From a virus, in IMG/VR virus record IMGVR_UViG_3300037091_000192, positions 1 through 27,796 of that record: a stretch of DNA of 27,796 bases. One strand, written 5' to 3'. This document shows positions 21,716-27,796 of the stretch, one piece after another. The notes under the pieces were generated by a model, which did not search any database, had not been told where the DNA came from, and worked only from the letters and a program-made list of their open reading frames with translations. The first letter of the stretch is position 1, and each line of letters opens with the position of its first letter. A program made the translations under genes and the position numbers.

Positions 21716-24700
21716 TTAAACTTTTTCTTCAACAATAGGTTTAACTTCTTCTAGCCTTTCTTTCTGTTCTTTATTATAATCTTCTACAAATTTCTCATCC
21801 ACATCCCCTTTATCCTTTGCTTTATTTTCAGCATCTTCAAGATAGGGTAAATAATATTTGGGATTTTCAGAAAGATGATCAAGTGCAATTTCCTTTGCTA
21901 CATTTTTATCATCAGTATGTTCCATCTCTATTTCAATACCTTTGGCTAATTGCTTGGGATCAACTTGATCCTCTGTCAATTTCTTGTGCTCTGCCATTCC
22001 ACCAGGTATGCCATTATCTATTTTATTTTCTTTTATAACTGCAGGCTCATCCCCTTTTATTTCTTCTGCTTTCTTATTAGCTACTACATCAACTGCTACT
22101 TCTGGTCCATCTGAATCTTCTTCATCTATCTTCAAATCTGCTATCTTTTCCCTTATAATTACATTATCAAAGGATCTCATTACATCACATACATCCATTG
22201 CTGGTTCACTTATTATCTTACCAGAGAATCCATTACTATCTATTACTCTATCTCCCTTGGTAAACTTTTTAGAAGCTATTTTTGATCCACTTTCTATTAA
22301 TTTTTTATCATCTTCTATAAACTTATTTGCTTCTTCTTCTGTATTAAAATGATGTCCTGTATCCTGTTTATTACCTTTCTCATCATAAGTAAAAACATAA
22401 AACTTACCATCAACAGGTTCTACTTTATGAGTAATATTGGATTTCTTTACCATTTTAGATACTTTGCTAACATCAAACTCATCTGAAATGTCCTTCATAT
22501 GTTCCCAATACATTGCATCCCCTTCAAAATCTACAGTAGTTATTCCATTGTCTTTATTAGTATGTATTTGATAATGTAACTCTCCACCCTCTTTCTCAAC
22601 TGCCTGTACCATGTTATCCAATTTAAGATCTAATTTTTCAATCTCTGCATCTGTTAATACACCATAATCTTTTGTTTCTTTAACCAATTCTGGTCCCTCA
22701 ACCCATGGTTCCAACATATTTTCAGGATAATCGGTTATTTCAGGTAGATAAAAATCTATCCATCCATAATCCTTCTCTTCCCTTAACCCATTTTCTTTAT
22801 CCCTCATCTCCAACTTGTCTATTTCTTGATAAGTAGAGAACTCCGGCTTACTCCAAAGCTTTTCTATGATAGACCAATTGTCTTTTTTCCATGCATCAAA
22901 TGCCATCTGCATTCCCTTTTCTGTATACATATCATCCTTAGTTAATATTCCCTGTGCTACTGCATCCTCATATTTAATAGCTGGAACTTTACCTATACCT
23001 TTACCAAAGTCTGCTTCTTTTTTACTTACATCTCTCTTAACTTCTTTCTTACATTTAGGACAACCAAATACATCTTCTTTCCCCTTTGTAATATGTTCTA
23101 ATTCTGTTTTACATTCTGGGCAAAGTTCCTTCTCTGCTTTCTTCATTCCTGCAAATTTCTGCATTAACTTAAATGAAGCTAATTTGATTTCCTTAATAGT
23201 TTGCATGGGAAAGAAATTATCCCTTATTATCTGACAACTTGCCTTCATACATTCTAATATTGTTTTATCCTCATGCCTAGCTAAAATTTTGGCTGTATTT
23301 ACTGTTTCTCTAACATGTGCTCCAGTGAAATCTTTAGATAGTTTTATAATCTCATCTGTTACATCTATATCAGAAAACTTTTTATAAAGCATCTTTAAAC
23401 TTGCTTCTGTAGGTAATCCAATTTCTATCTTTCTATCAAATCTTCCCGGGCGAGATGACAATGCTTCATCCAATAAAGCTATTTTATTAGTAGAAGCAAG
23501 AATAACAACAGGCTCATTATAATCCCTCATACCATCCATGTTTGTTAAGAGATCACCAAGTAAATTGTTATTTACAAATACTTCATTCCTATTACCGGAA
23601 ATCATGTCAATATCTTCAAAAGCCAAAACTGTCTTGCCAAGATAAGGAAGTAAATCAAAAAGACTACCTGCACTCATTCTCCTAAAGCTTTCAGCTGTAA
23701 CATATACTCTACTGACATTCTTTCCTTCTAGCTCATTGAAAATAGCTTTACATGCTGATGTCTTCCCTGATCCTGGAGGTCCATACATTACTAATCCCCT
23801 CTTATTAACCCCAACTCCAGCAAGTTTAACATCACCCAAAAAACTAACTGTATTCATTTTAATATCTTTCTTTATCCCTTCTTCTAATACAACATCATCC
23901 CAAGAGATTTTGGGTACTCCATGAAACATTACATTACCATTTTCTACATGTAAGCATTTACCACGATATTGATTTTCTTTAAGCATCTTGGTTTCAAACT
24001 TTTCCATCCAATTCATAGCTGCTTCCCTTGTCTTAGCAAAACAAGAGATTGACCAATCTTGATAATGCTGATTGGATTGGATAACCATATGGGGATAGAT
24101 TATTAAGGAATTGTTTATAACAGAAGCTATTTTATTTGTATCTACAGGTATATCTATAATCTCTACATTATCTGAAAAGCTTTTACCATTGTTTATTATT
24201 CTAGGATCTTCTGCCTTTATTAATTCAGTTAAAGCATACTGGGCTACTGGCACTAGAAATCCAGAGTAACTCCTATTGACTGATTGCATTCCCTCTATTG
24301 CTGCCTGTTTATGAATGGATTCTAATTTTGTTAGGAGAGAGGATTTCTTGTTTAATGAAGTTTTTTGGTTACTCAACCATGGCGCTCTTTTGGGTTTATC
24401 ATCTGCCATATTATAATCAGAACATAAGTTATCTATTTCATCATGAGCAGATTCCCATGTATCAAATACCTCTAGCGGCAATTTTTCTTTTACATATTCA
24501 AATACTTCATCATTATTATCAATTCCAGAAGCATTGGCTTCATAAACCAATCTCTTAACTTCTTTCTTCCATTCGGGACCTATAGTTCTAGCCTCTTCTT
24601 TAACCAATGATGATTGTGTCATGGAAATTGGGCTATCACTCGATTTATCCCCAGTACCTACAGGCTCACTTTCTGATTTCATTGTTGATAGAAATTCCTT

Positions 24701-25633
24701 TGTCTTGACACCTGCCTCTTCTAATTTCTTATCTGCTATTAATTTATGTATCTCTGCCAATTTAAGTTTGATAGAATTATAAAGTGTTTCCGTTTCTGCC
24801 TTAGTCTTTAAAGTCTTAGTAAAAATCCCTTCCCAAGAATCTGTCCAATAGATTGCTATATTTACTTCCTCTTCTGATACATAATTAACTTCTTTAGAAG
24901 AAGTATACATGGACATTGTTATACTTCTTATTTTGTCCTTTGATATGGCATCAGGATCCACAACATCAAATGTATCTTCTGTTGCTATATTCTCTTTATC
25001 TATATTAACTCTTTCTGATTTTTTAGAAACATCTTTAATTTCATCAGCATAAGAAATATCATCTCTCCAACTGTACATGTCATCCATATAAATATCTGTT
25101 ATATCTGTCATATCTTCATATCTATTTGCCCATTCAATATGAACAGTTTTTTTATCGGTTTTATTTGCATAAGTAACTTCATGCCCAGATGCATCATATT
25201 CTTCCATGGTAAATAGCAAACCATCTACTACAATATAATCAAATAACTTTCCACCATTCTGAATATGCTTTTTATAATCCTCTACAGTTTTAAATCTTTG
25301 ACTTGAAGAAGTATATTCATTTATAAGTTTAGGACTTGTTTTGCCTACAGTTTCTTTAGATGATTCCGCTACTACTTCTTCTTTTGCCATATCATTAAAT
25401 TTCTTTAGGTTATCCCTATCTTTATTATTTAATGATTCAGCAACCTTTGCTTTGTATATCAAATCTTCCAATTTCTTTATCTCTGATATATCTGTTGTAT
25501 TCTTAATCTTTTCATAAAGCTCCACTATAGGATTTAATTTGGGTTTAACTCCAATCACTTCTTCCTTTTTTATAACATCATCTGCAACTACCTCTTGTAT
25601 AAAATCAGATATGGAACTATTCTTATCTTTCAT
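21716..25633 (-). CDS. 1305-aa AAA+ ATPase with zinc ribbon and DUF5661-like C-terminus
   Basis: ATG at 25633 follows AGGAGG. The ATPase core (about 560-790) has Walker A GPPGSGKT (618-625), Walker B VLAFEDID (669-676), sensor 1 ILASTN (711-716), and the Arg-finger region SRPGRFDRKIEIG (727-739). This is the classical FtsH/BCS1-like AAA clade, whose members pull or unfold proteins as hexamers. A zinc ribbon follows (Cys838, Cys841, Cys858, Cys861), then Lys/Glu-rich sequence, a WYV-type module at 1076-1110 like those of the 893-aa protein, and at about 1206-1270 a DUF5661-like domain (GIEIEMEHTDDKNVAKEIAL, then DHLSENPKYY). Residues 1-450 are charged and contain no known domain. It lies near the start of the virion operon. 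ATPase assignment is certain; substrate and whether it enters the virion are unknown. Confidence 0.88.
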   Translation of the reverse strand: MKDKNSSISDFIQEVVADDVIKKEEVIGVKPKLNPIVELYEKIKNTTDISEIKKLEDLIYKAKVAESLNNKDRDNLKKFNDMAKEEVVAESSKETVGKTSPKLINEYTSSSQRFKTVEDYKKHIQNGGKLFDYIVVDGLLFTMEEYDASGHEVTYANKTDKKTVHIEWANRYEDMTDITDIYMDDMYSWRDDISYADEIKDVSKKSERVNIDKENIATEDTFDVVDPDAISKDKIRSITMSMYTSSKEVNYVSEEEVNIAIYWTDSWEGIFTKTLKTKAETETLYNSIKLKLAEIHKLIADKKLEEAGVKTKEFLSTMKSESEPVGTGDKSSDSPISMTQSSLVKEEARTIGPEWKKEVKRLVYEANASGIDNNDEVFEYVKEKLPLEVFDTWESAHDEIDNLCSDYNMADDKPKRAPWLSNQKTSLNKKSSLLTKLESIHKQAAIEGMQSVNRSYSGFLVPVAQYALTELIKAEDPRIINNGKSFSDNVEIIDIPVDTNKIASVINNSLIIYPHMVIQSNQHYQDWSISCFAKTREAAMNWMEKFETKMLKENQYRGKCLHVENGNVMFHGVPKISWDDVVLEEGIKKDIKMNTVSFLGDVKLAGVGVNKRGLVMYGPPGSGKTSACKAIFNELEGKNVSRVYVTAESFRRMSAGSLFDLLPYLGKTVLAFEDIDMISGNRNEVFVNNNLLGDLLTNMDGMRDYNEPVVILASTNKIALLDEALSSRPGRFDRKIEIGLPTEASLKMLYKKFSDIDVTDEIIKLSKDFTGAHVRETVNTAKILARHEDKTILECMKASCQIIRDNFFPMQTIKEIKLASFKLMQKFAGMKKAEKELCPECKTELEHITKGKEDVFGCPKCKKEVKRDVSKKEADFGKGIGKVPAIKYEDAVAQGILTKDDMYTEKGMQMAFDAWKKDNWSIIEKLWSKPEFSTYQEIDKLEMRDKENGLREEKDYGWIDFYLPEITDYPENMLEPWVEGPELVKETKDYGVLTDAEIEKLDLKLDNMVQAVEKEGGELHYQIHTNKDNGITTVDFEGDAMYWEHMKDISDEFDVSKVSKMVKKSNITHKVEPVDGKFYVFTYDEKGNKQDTGHHFNTEEEANKFIEDDKKLIESGSKIASKKFTKGDRVIDSNGFSGKIISEPAMDVCDVMRSFDNVIIREKIADLKIDEEDSDGPEVAVDVVANKKAEEIKGDEPAVIKENKIDNGIPGGMAEHKKLTEDQVDPKQLAKGIEIEMEHTDDKNVAKEIALDHLSENPKYYLPYLEDAENKAKDKGDVDEKFVEDYNKEQKERLEEVKPIVEEKV

Positions 25634-25662
25634 GAATTGCCTCCTAATTGATTTAATTATTA

Positions 25663-25863
25663 TTAAACTGAAGTATTATTTGCCAAGTAACTGGCATCTA
25701 TTAATGGAGTAGCCATTACTTCTGCTAAATTATATTTAAGCCTTGTATCATTTAATATCCTATCCAAATCCTCTATACATTTTTCAAAATCCGGAGTAAT
25801 AGATATATCATCAAACATATTGATAAAGAACTTACTATTTATAAATTGCAATCTGTTATTCAT
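25663..25863 (-). CDS. 66-aa protein of unknown function
   Basis: The ATG at 25863 directly follows the TAA of the preceding gene. The nearest purine-rich site (AGAGGA) is about 14 bases away, so it probably depends on translational coupling. The product (MNNRLQFINSKFFINMFDDI ... FEKCIEDLDRILNDTRLKYN) is mostly helical, with no cysteine pair or membrane span. No family recognised. It lies between the 352-aa gene and the AAA+ gene and might be a small partner of either, which is only a guess. Confidence 0.5.
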   Translation of the reverse strand: MNNRLQFINSKFFINMFDDISITPDFEKCIEDLDRILNDTRLKYNLAEVMATPLIDASYLANNTSV

Positions 25864-26922
25864 TTATATCTTGGCATCCTCTTTTTCATTGCTATCCACC
25901 AGGACAAGTGTGAAATAGCTACCTGTTCCAGCCGCACTAATTTTCCCCTCACTATCATCTGTAACCTTGTATTTTAAACCTTCCACATCTATAATGTCTC
26001 CAACCTTGGTTTCCTCTGGCATAACTGTTTTATTTATCTTTAAAGTCCTGCATACAAAGTTTCCCACATTATTAAGATCTGCCTTCTTATTTTGTAAAGA
26101 TTCTTCAGAAGAATTTACAGCATTAGGCACAAAATGTAATGTCTTAAGTGTTTCCTCTTCCTTAAATTTCTCTTCTTCATCTATTTTCTTTTCATATTCA
26201 CTTACCTTTTTATCTTCCTCTTCCTCAATTATTTCTTCAGTAGTAGAACACTTGGCTATCTCTTTTTGTATTATAGAAACATCAGGCATCTTTGCTGATG
26301 ACTTGTCAATAACTACAGGTATTCTTAATTTCTTTTCCCCTTTCTTATCTATTACACTAATAAAGAATTCAACCATACCTGTAAATGTATTAGCTTTTTT
26401 ATCCAAACTCATTTTGCAATCTTTATAGGATTTAACATTTTCATATTGCAACTTCTTTAAAAGATTTACTATATTAGCTTCTGCAGAAATTATTATATTG
26501 TTTATAATAACTTCATCACTTGAAGACATCTTTAAATTCTTCTCTTCTGGTATCAGTATGCTTTCTGTTACTGTTGACTTAACTGCTTTGGCAATAGGAC
26601 ACCCTGCAATAACTGCATCTTCTTTGGGCATCATAATAGCATCATCATCTATTGCTACTTCATATTCCTTTTCAAAGTATTCTTCATTTAAAAGAGATTT
26701 ACATTTGATAGTAATTATTCCAGATAACCCATGCCCTGATTCTTTTAGTGTATCTTTGCAAGAAGTTACCTTAATATCCTCTTGCTTAAAACCTTTTAGA
26801 AATTGTACAAGGAGATTGGAACTCATTAATTTAAGTTCTTCTCTTTTGTTTCTAATATGTGCCTCATCCCGTTCTATACGCTGCCTGTTGGCGTTACCTA
26901 CAAATGATCTTGATGTTTTCAT
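25864..26922 (-). CDS. 352-aa first gene of the virion operon, with internal repeat
   Basis: ATG at 26922 follows AGGAGG by 8 bases. The N-terminal 35 residues are basic and helical. Residues 37-102 and 150-215 look like two diverged copies of one domain (VQFLKGFKQEDIK ... LSGIITIKCKS ... YEVAIDDD and VNLLKKLQYENVK ... FTGMVEFFISV ... IPVVIDKS). An acidic coiled coil (230-260, EEEEDKKVSEYEKKIDEEEK) follows, then a C-terminal beta domain (KVGDIIDVEGLKYKVTDDSE ... YFTLVLVD) that may bind another protein. It is the first gene after the divergent control region. No enzymatic motif is seen and I recognise no family; a virion or assembly protein is inferred from the operon. Confidence 0.6.
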   Translation of the reverse strand: MKTSRSFVGNANRQRIERDEAHIRNKREELKLMSSNLLVQFLKGFKQEDIKVTSCKDTLKESGHGLSGIITIKCKSLLNEEYFEKEYEVAIDDDAIMMPKEDAVIAGCPIAKAVKSTVTESILIPEEKNLKMSSSDEVIINNIIISAEANIVNLLKKLQYENVKSYKDCKMSLDKKANTFTGMVEFFISVIDKKGEKKLRIPVVIDKSSAKMPDVSIIQKEIAKCSTTEEIIEEEEDKKVSEYEKKIDEEEKFKEEETLKTLHFVPNAVNSSEESLQNKKADLNNVGNFVCRTLKINKTVMPEETKVGDIIDVEGLKYKVTDDSEGKISAAGTGSYFTLVLVDSNEKEDAKI

Positions 26923-26993
26923 TGTGGAGCCTCCTGTGATATTTTATTACTAAAACTTTTTATGATTAAAACTTTTCCCTACAAATACAAATA

Positions 26994-27014
26994 GAGTATA
27001 TTGTTAATATACTC
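26994..27014. promoter_or_regulatory. 21-bp palindrome in divergent control region (operator candidate)
   Basis: GAGTATATT and AATATACTC flank a 3-base centre, 9 perfectly paired bases on each side. It lies between the minus-strand operon and the plus-strand early promoters, and just beside two TTGGTAA direct repeats (27017-27023 and 27027-27033) one helical turn apart. This is the form of a repressor or activator binding site, though in RNA it could also fold as a hairpin in the operon leader. Confidence 0.5.
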
Positions 27015-27036
27015 ACTTGGTAAAAATTGGTAATAT

Positions 27037-27066
27037 ATTATATACCTCTAAAATTATGTCTTTCAT
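27037..27066 (-). promoter_or_regulatory. Candidate minus-strand promoter of the virion operon
   Basis: ATGAAA (27066-27061), an 18-base spacer and TATAAT (27042-27037) on the minus strand, about 115 bases upstream of the first operon start codon. The -35 box matches four of six positions. The conserved element at 27077-27101 lies directly upstream and could be the true promoter or an activator site. Confidence 0.4.
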
Positions 27067-27076
27067 GGTGTATACT

Positions 27077-27101
27077 CTTATAGGATTTATAATAGAAATT
27101 A
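27077..27101 (-). promoter_or_regulatory. Conserved promoter-like element, copy 2
   Basis: The minus strand reads TAATTTCTA then TTATAAATCCTATAAG, matching the element at 9495-9520 except for one deleted and one changed base. It lies about 155 bases upstream of the first gene of the minus-strand operon and only 14 bases from the -35 box of the first divergent plus-strand promoter, so the two could influence each other. Confidence 0.5.
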
Positions 27102-27115
27102 ACAAAAATAATCTC

Positions 27116-27144
27116 TTGACAATGTTTAATAGATATGGTATAAT
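27116..27144 (+). promoter_or_regulatory. Consensus sigma-70 promoter 1 (extended -10)
   Basis: TTGACA at 27116-27121, 17 bases, TATAAT at 27139-27144, preceded by TGG. Both boxes match consensus perfectly. It drives the 49-aa gene, whose ribosome binding site AAGGAGGT follows within 20 bases, leaving a very short leader. Confidence 0.92.
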
Positions 27145-27165
27145 ATACACATCTAAGGAGGTATA

Positions 27166-27315
27166 ATGAAAACAGTTAAAAATTGGGTATTTCTTGCACT
27201 ATTTATTATATCTGTTGTTTTTAGCATTTATTTTTATAATGCTTATGGCAGATGTAATGAAGGTGGATTATCCCTATTTATGGCATTAGCATGTTTACCC
27301 TTTATGGCTGATTAA
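27166..27315 (+). CDS. 49-aa membrane peptide, early gene candidate
   Basis: ATG at 27166, 4 to 5 bases after AAGGAGG, 49 codons, TAA at 27313. The peptide begins MKTVKNWVFLALFIISVVFS with one hydrophobic span at residues 7-24, and a second shorter hydrophobic stretch near the C-terminus (LSLFMALACLPF). It has two cysteines. Its own perfect promoter argues for a real, strongly and early expressed gene. Small membrane peptides encoded at the early side of phage genomes often inhibit host functions or exclude other phages, but nothing in the sequence shows which. No family recognised. Confidence 0.75.
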   Translation: MKTVKNWVFLALFIISVVFSIYFYNAYGRCNEGGLSLFMALACLPFMAD

Positions 27316-27333
27316 AGTATTTTAGATTAACTA

Positions 27334-27362
27334 TTGACATTGTTATAAGAATATGATATAAT
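27334..27362 (+). promoter_or_regulatory. Consensus sigma-70 promoter 2 (extended -10)
   Basis: TTGACA at 27334-27339, 17 bases, TATAAT at 27357-27362, preceded by TGA. Both boxes are perfect. It lies 18 bases after the stop of the 49-aa gene and drives the 45-aa gene. Confidence 0.92.
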
Positions 27363-27403
27363 ACTCATAGTAATAAATTAAATTAAGTACCAAAGGAGGA
27401 AAT

Positions 27404-27541
27404 ATGAAAACATATAAAGAATATAAAACACCAAGTAAATTTTGTTTGGGTAAAGATGAAAAAGTATATGGATTCAAGGATAATGTAATGGAAATAAATA
27501 ATATAATAAATTATGATGAAAATGATTCTTATAGTGATTAA
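27404..27541 (+). CDS. 45-aa soluble peptide, early gene candidate
   Basis: ATG at 27404 follows AAAGGAGGA by 3 to 4 bases; TAA at 27539. The product begins MKTYKEYKTPSKFCLGKDEK, with a basic first half and an acidic C-terminal end (NYDENDSYSD). No membrane span, no motif and no family recognised. Its separate consensus promoter and strong ribosome binding site are the evidence that it is real. Early host-takeover peptides often look like this, but the function cannot be inferred. Confidence 0.7.
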   Translation: MKTYKEYKTPSKFCLGKDEKVYGFKDNVMEINNIINYDENDSYSD

Positions 27542-27558
27542 TTAATTTAAAATGGGTA

Positions 27559-27587
27559 TTGACATTTACCTATTAATATGGTATAAT
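27559..27587 (+). promoter_or_regulatory. Consensus sigma-70 promoter 3 (extended -10)
   Basis: TTGACA at 27559-27564, 17 bases, TATAAT at 27582-27587, preceded by TGG. This is the third perfect promoter in under 500 bases, again just behind the stop codon of the gene before it. Confidence 0.92.
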
Positions 27588-27617
27588 ACATTATTAAGAA
27601 AGTAATAAGGAGGATGT

Positions 27618-27794
27618 ATGGGACAATTAACTAAAAGAGGATTAGAAGAAGCAAGAAAAAATATAGGAATAAAAGAAGTTATTGGGATGATAATATTGGG
27701 TATTTTTCTTTTATGTATTTTACATGCATATGCTTCATTTATGTGCAAATGGGGTAATGCAATAAATAAACAGAAACAGGAGGTAGTCAAATGA
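27618..27794 (+). CDS. 58-aa single-span membrane protein, early gene candidate
   Basis: ATG at 27618 lies 4 bases after AAGGAGG; an ATG two bases behind the GGAGG at 27614 is too close to use. The 58 residues have a charged, helical N-terminus (LTKRGLEEARKNIGIKEV), one membrane span at about 21-40 (IGMIILGIFLLCILHAYA) and a basic C-terminus (INKQKQEVVK). TGA at 27792 overlaps the ATG of the next gene, so the two are translationally coupled. Function unknown. Confidence 0.72.
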   Translation: MGQLTKRGLEEARKNIGIKEVIGMIILGIFLLCILHAYASFMCKWGNAINKQKQEVVK

Positions 27795-27796
27795 AA
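27791..27796 (+). CDS. Start of next plus-strand gene (cut by window edge)
   Basis: ATGAAA at the end of the window overlaps the previous stop as ATGA, with AGGAGG 8 bases upstream inside the preceding gene. Only two codons are visible, so nothing can be said of the product. Confidence 0.5.

Noticed and set aside
25967-26953. Two plus-strand open frames of about 150 aa
   Set aside because: Shadows of the 352-aa gene, Ser/Phe/Ile-rich, without ribosome binding sites.
27566-27790. Minus-strand 74-aa open frame at the right edge
   Set aside because: Antisense to the 58-aa gene, which has a perfect promoter and ribosome binding site; the minus frame has neither.
1-27796. Stop-codon reassignment as seen in some gut phages
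   Set aside because: TAA, TAG and TGA each end genes at sensible places with a following ribosome binding site; no gene runs usefully through TAG or TGA.

Overview
The window looks like the virion-assembly half of a large, tailed, double-stranded DNA phage (or prophage) genome. Base composition is strongly AT-rich (roughly 30% GC by eye). Genes are tightly packed and almost all carry an AGGAGG-type ribosome binding site. TAA, TAG and TGA all serve as stops. The right edge carries three textbook sigma-70 promoters (TTGACA, 17 bp, TGnTATAAT), so the host is probably a low-GC bacterium with conventional signals, such as a Bacillota member. That host guess is inference. No tRNA, rRNA, CRISPR array, integrase or insertion sequence was seen, and no stretch over 300 bases lacks a gene.

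Everything from position 1 to 26922 is on the minus strand and reads right to left as one late operon. In transcription order: a 352-aa protein with an internal repeat and a 66-aa protein; a 1305-aa protein with an AAA+ ATPase core; Lys/Glu-rich proteins of 527, 893 and 542 aa with zinc ribbons and a shared 'NW' N-terminus, with an 88-aa single-span membrane protein among them; the terminase large subunit; two small proteins; the portal protein, interrupted by two inteins; a 27-aa peptide, a Com-like zinc ribbon protein and a 74-aa protein; a free-standing HNH endonuclease; a fused prohead protease and scaffold with an internal start that should yield scaffold alone; a decoration-like protein; the major capsid protein; three accessory proteins; a beta-solenoid adhesin-like reading frame lacking a start codon; a DUF5659 protein; and the N-terminal part of a fibre-like protein cut by the window edge.

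Positions 26923 to 27165 form a divergent control region: a 21-bp palindrome, direct repeats, a candidate minus-strand promoter, a 25-bp element that recurs near 9500, and the first plus-strand promoter. To its right, three very small plus-strand genes each have their own consensus promoter, which suggests early genes, and a fourth gene starts in the last six bases.

The working model is standard for HK97-fold capsids. Portal, scaffold, protease and major capsid protein build the prohead; the protease removes the scaffold; TerL fills the head through the portal. The parts least explained by known phages are the large zinc-ribbon proteins with the common N-terminus, together with the AAA+ protein, encoded just upstream of TerL. 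They may be head-internal or ejected proteins, but nothing in the sequence proves it. Selfish elements are concentrated in the portal-protease segment (two inteins and one HNH gene).
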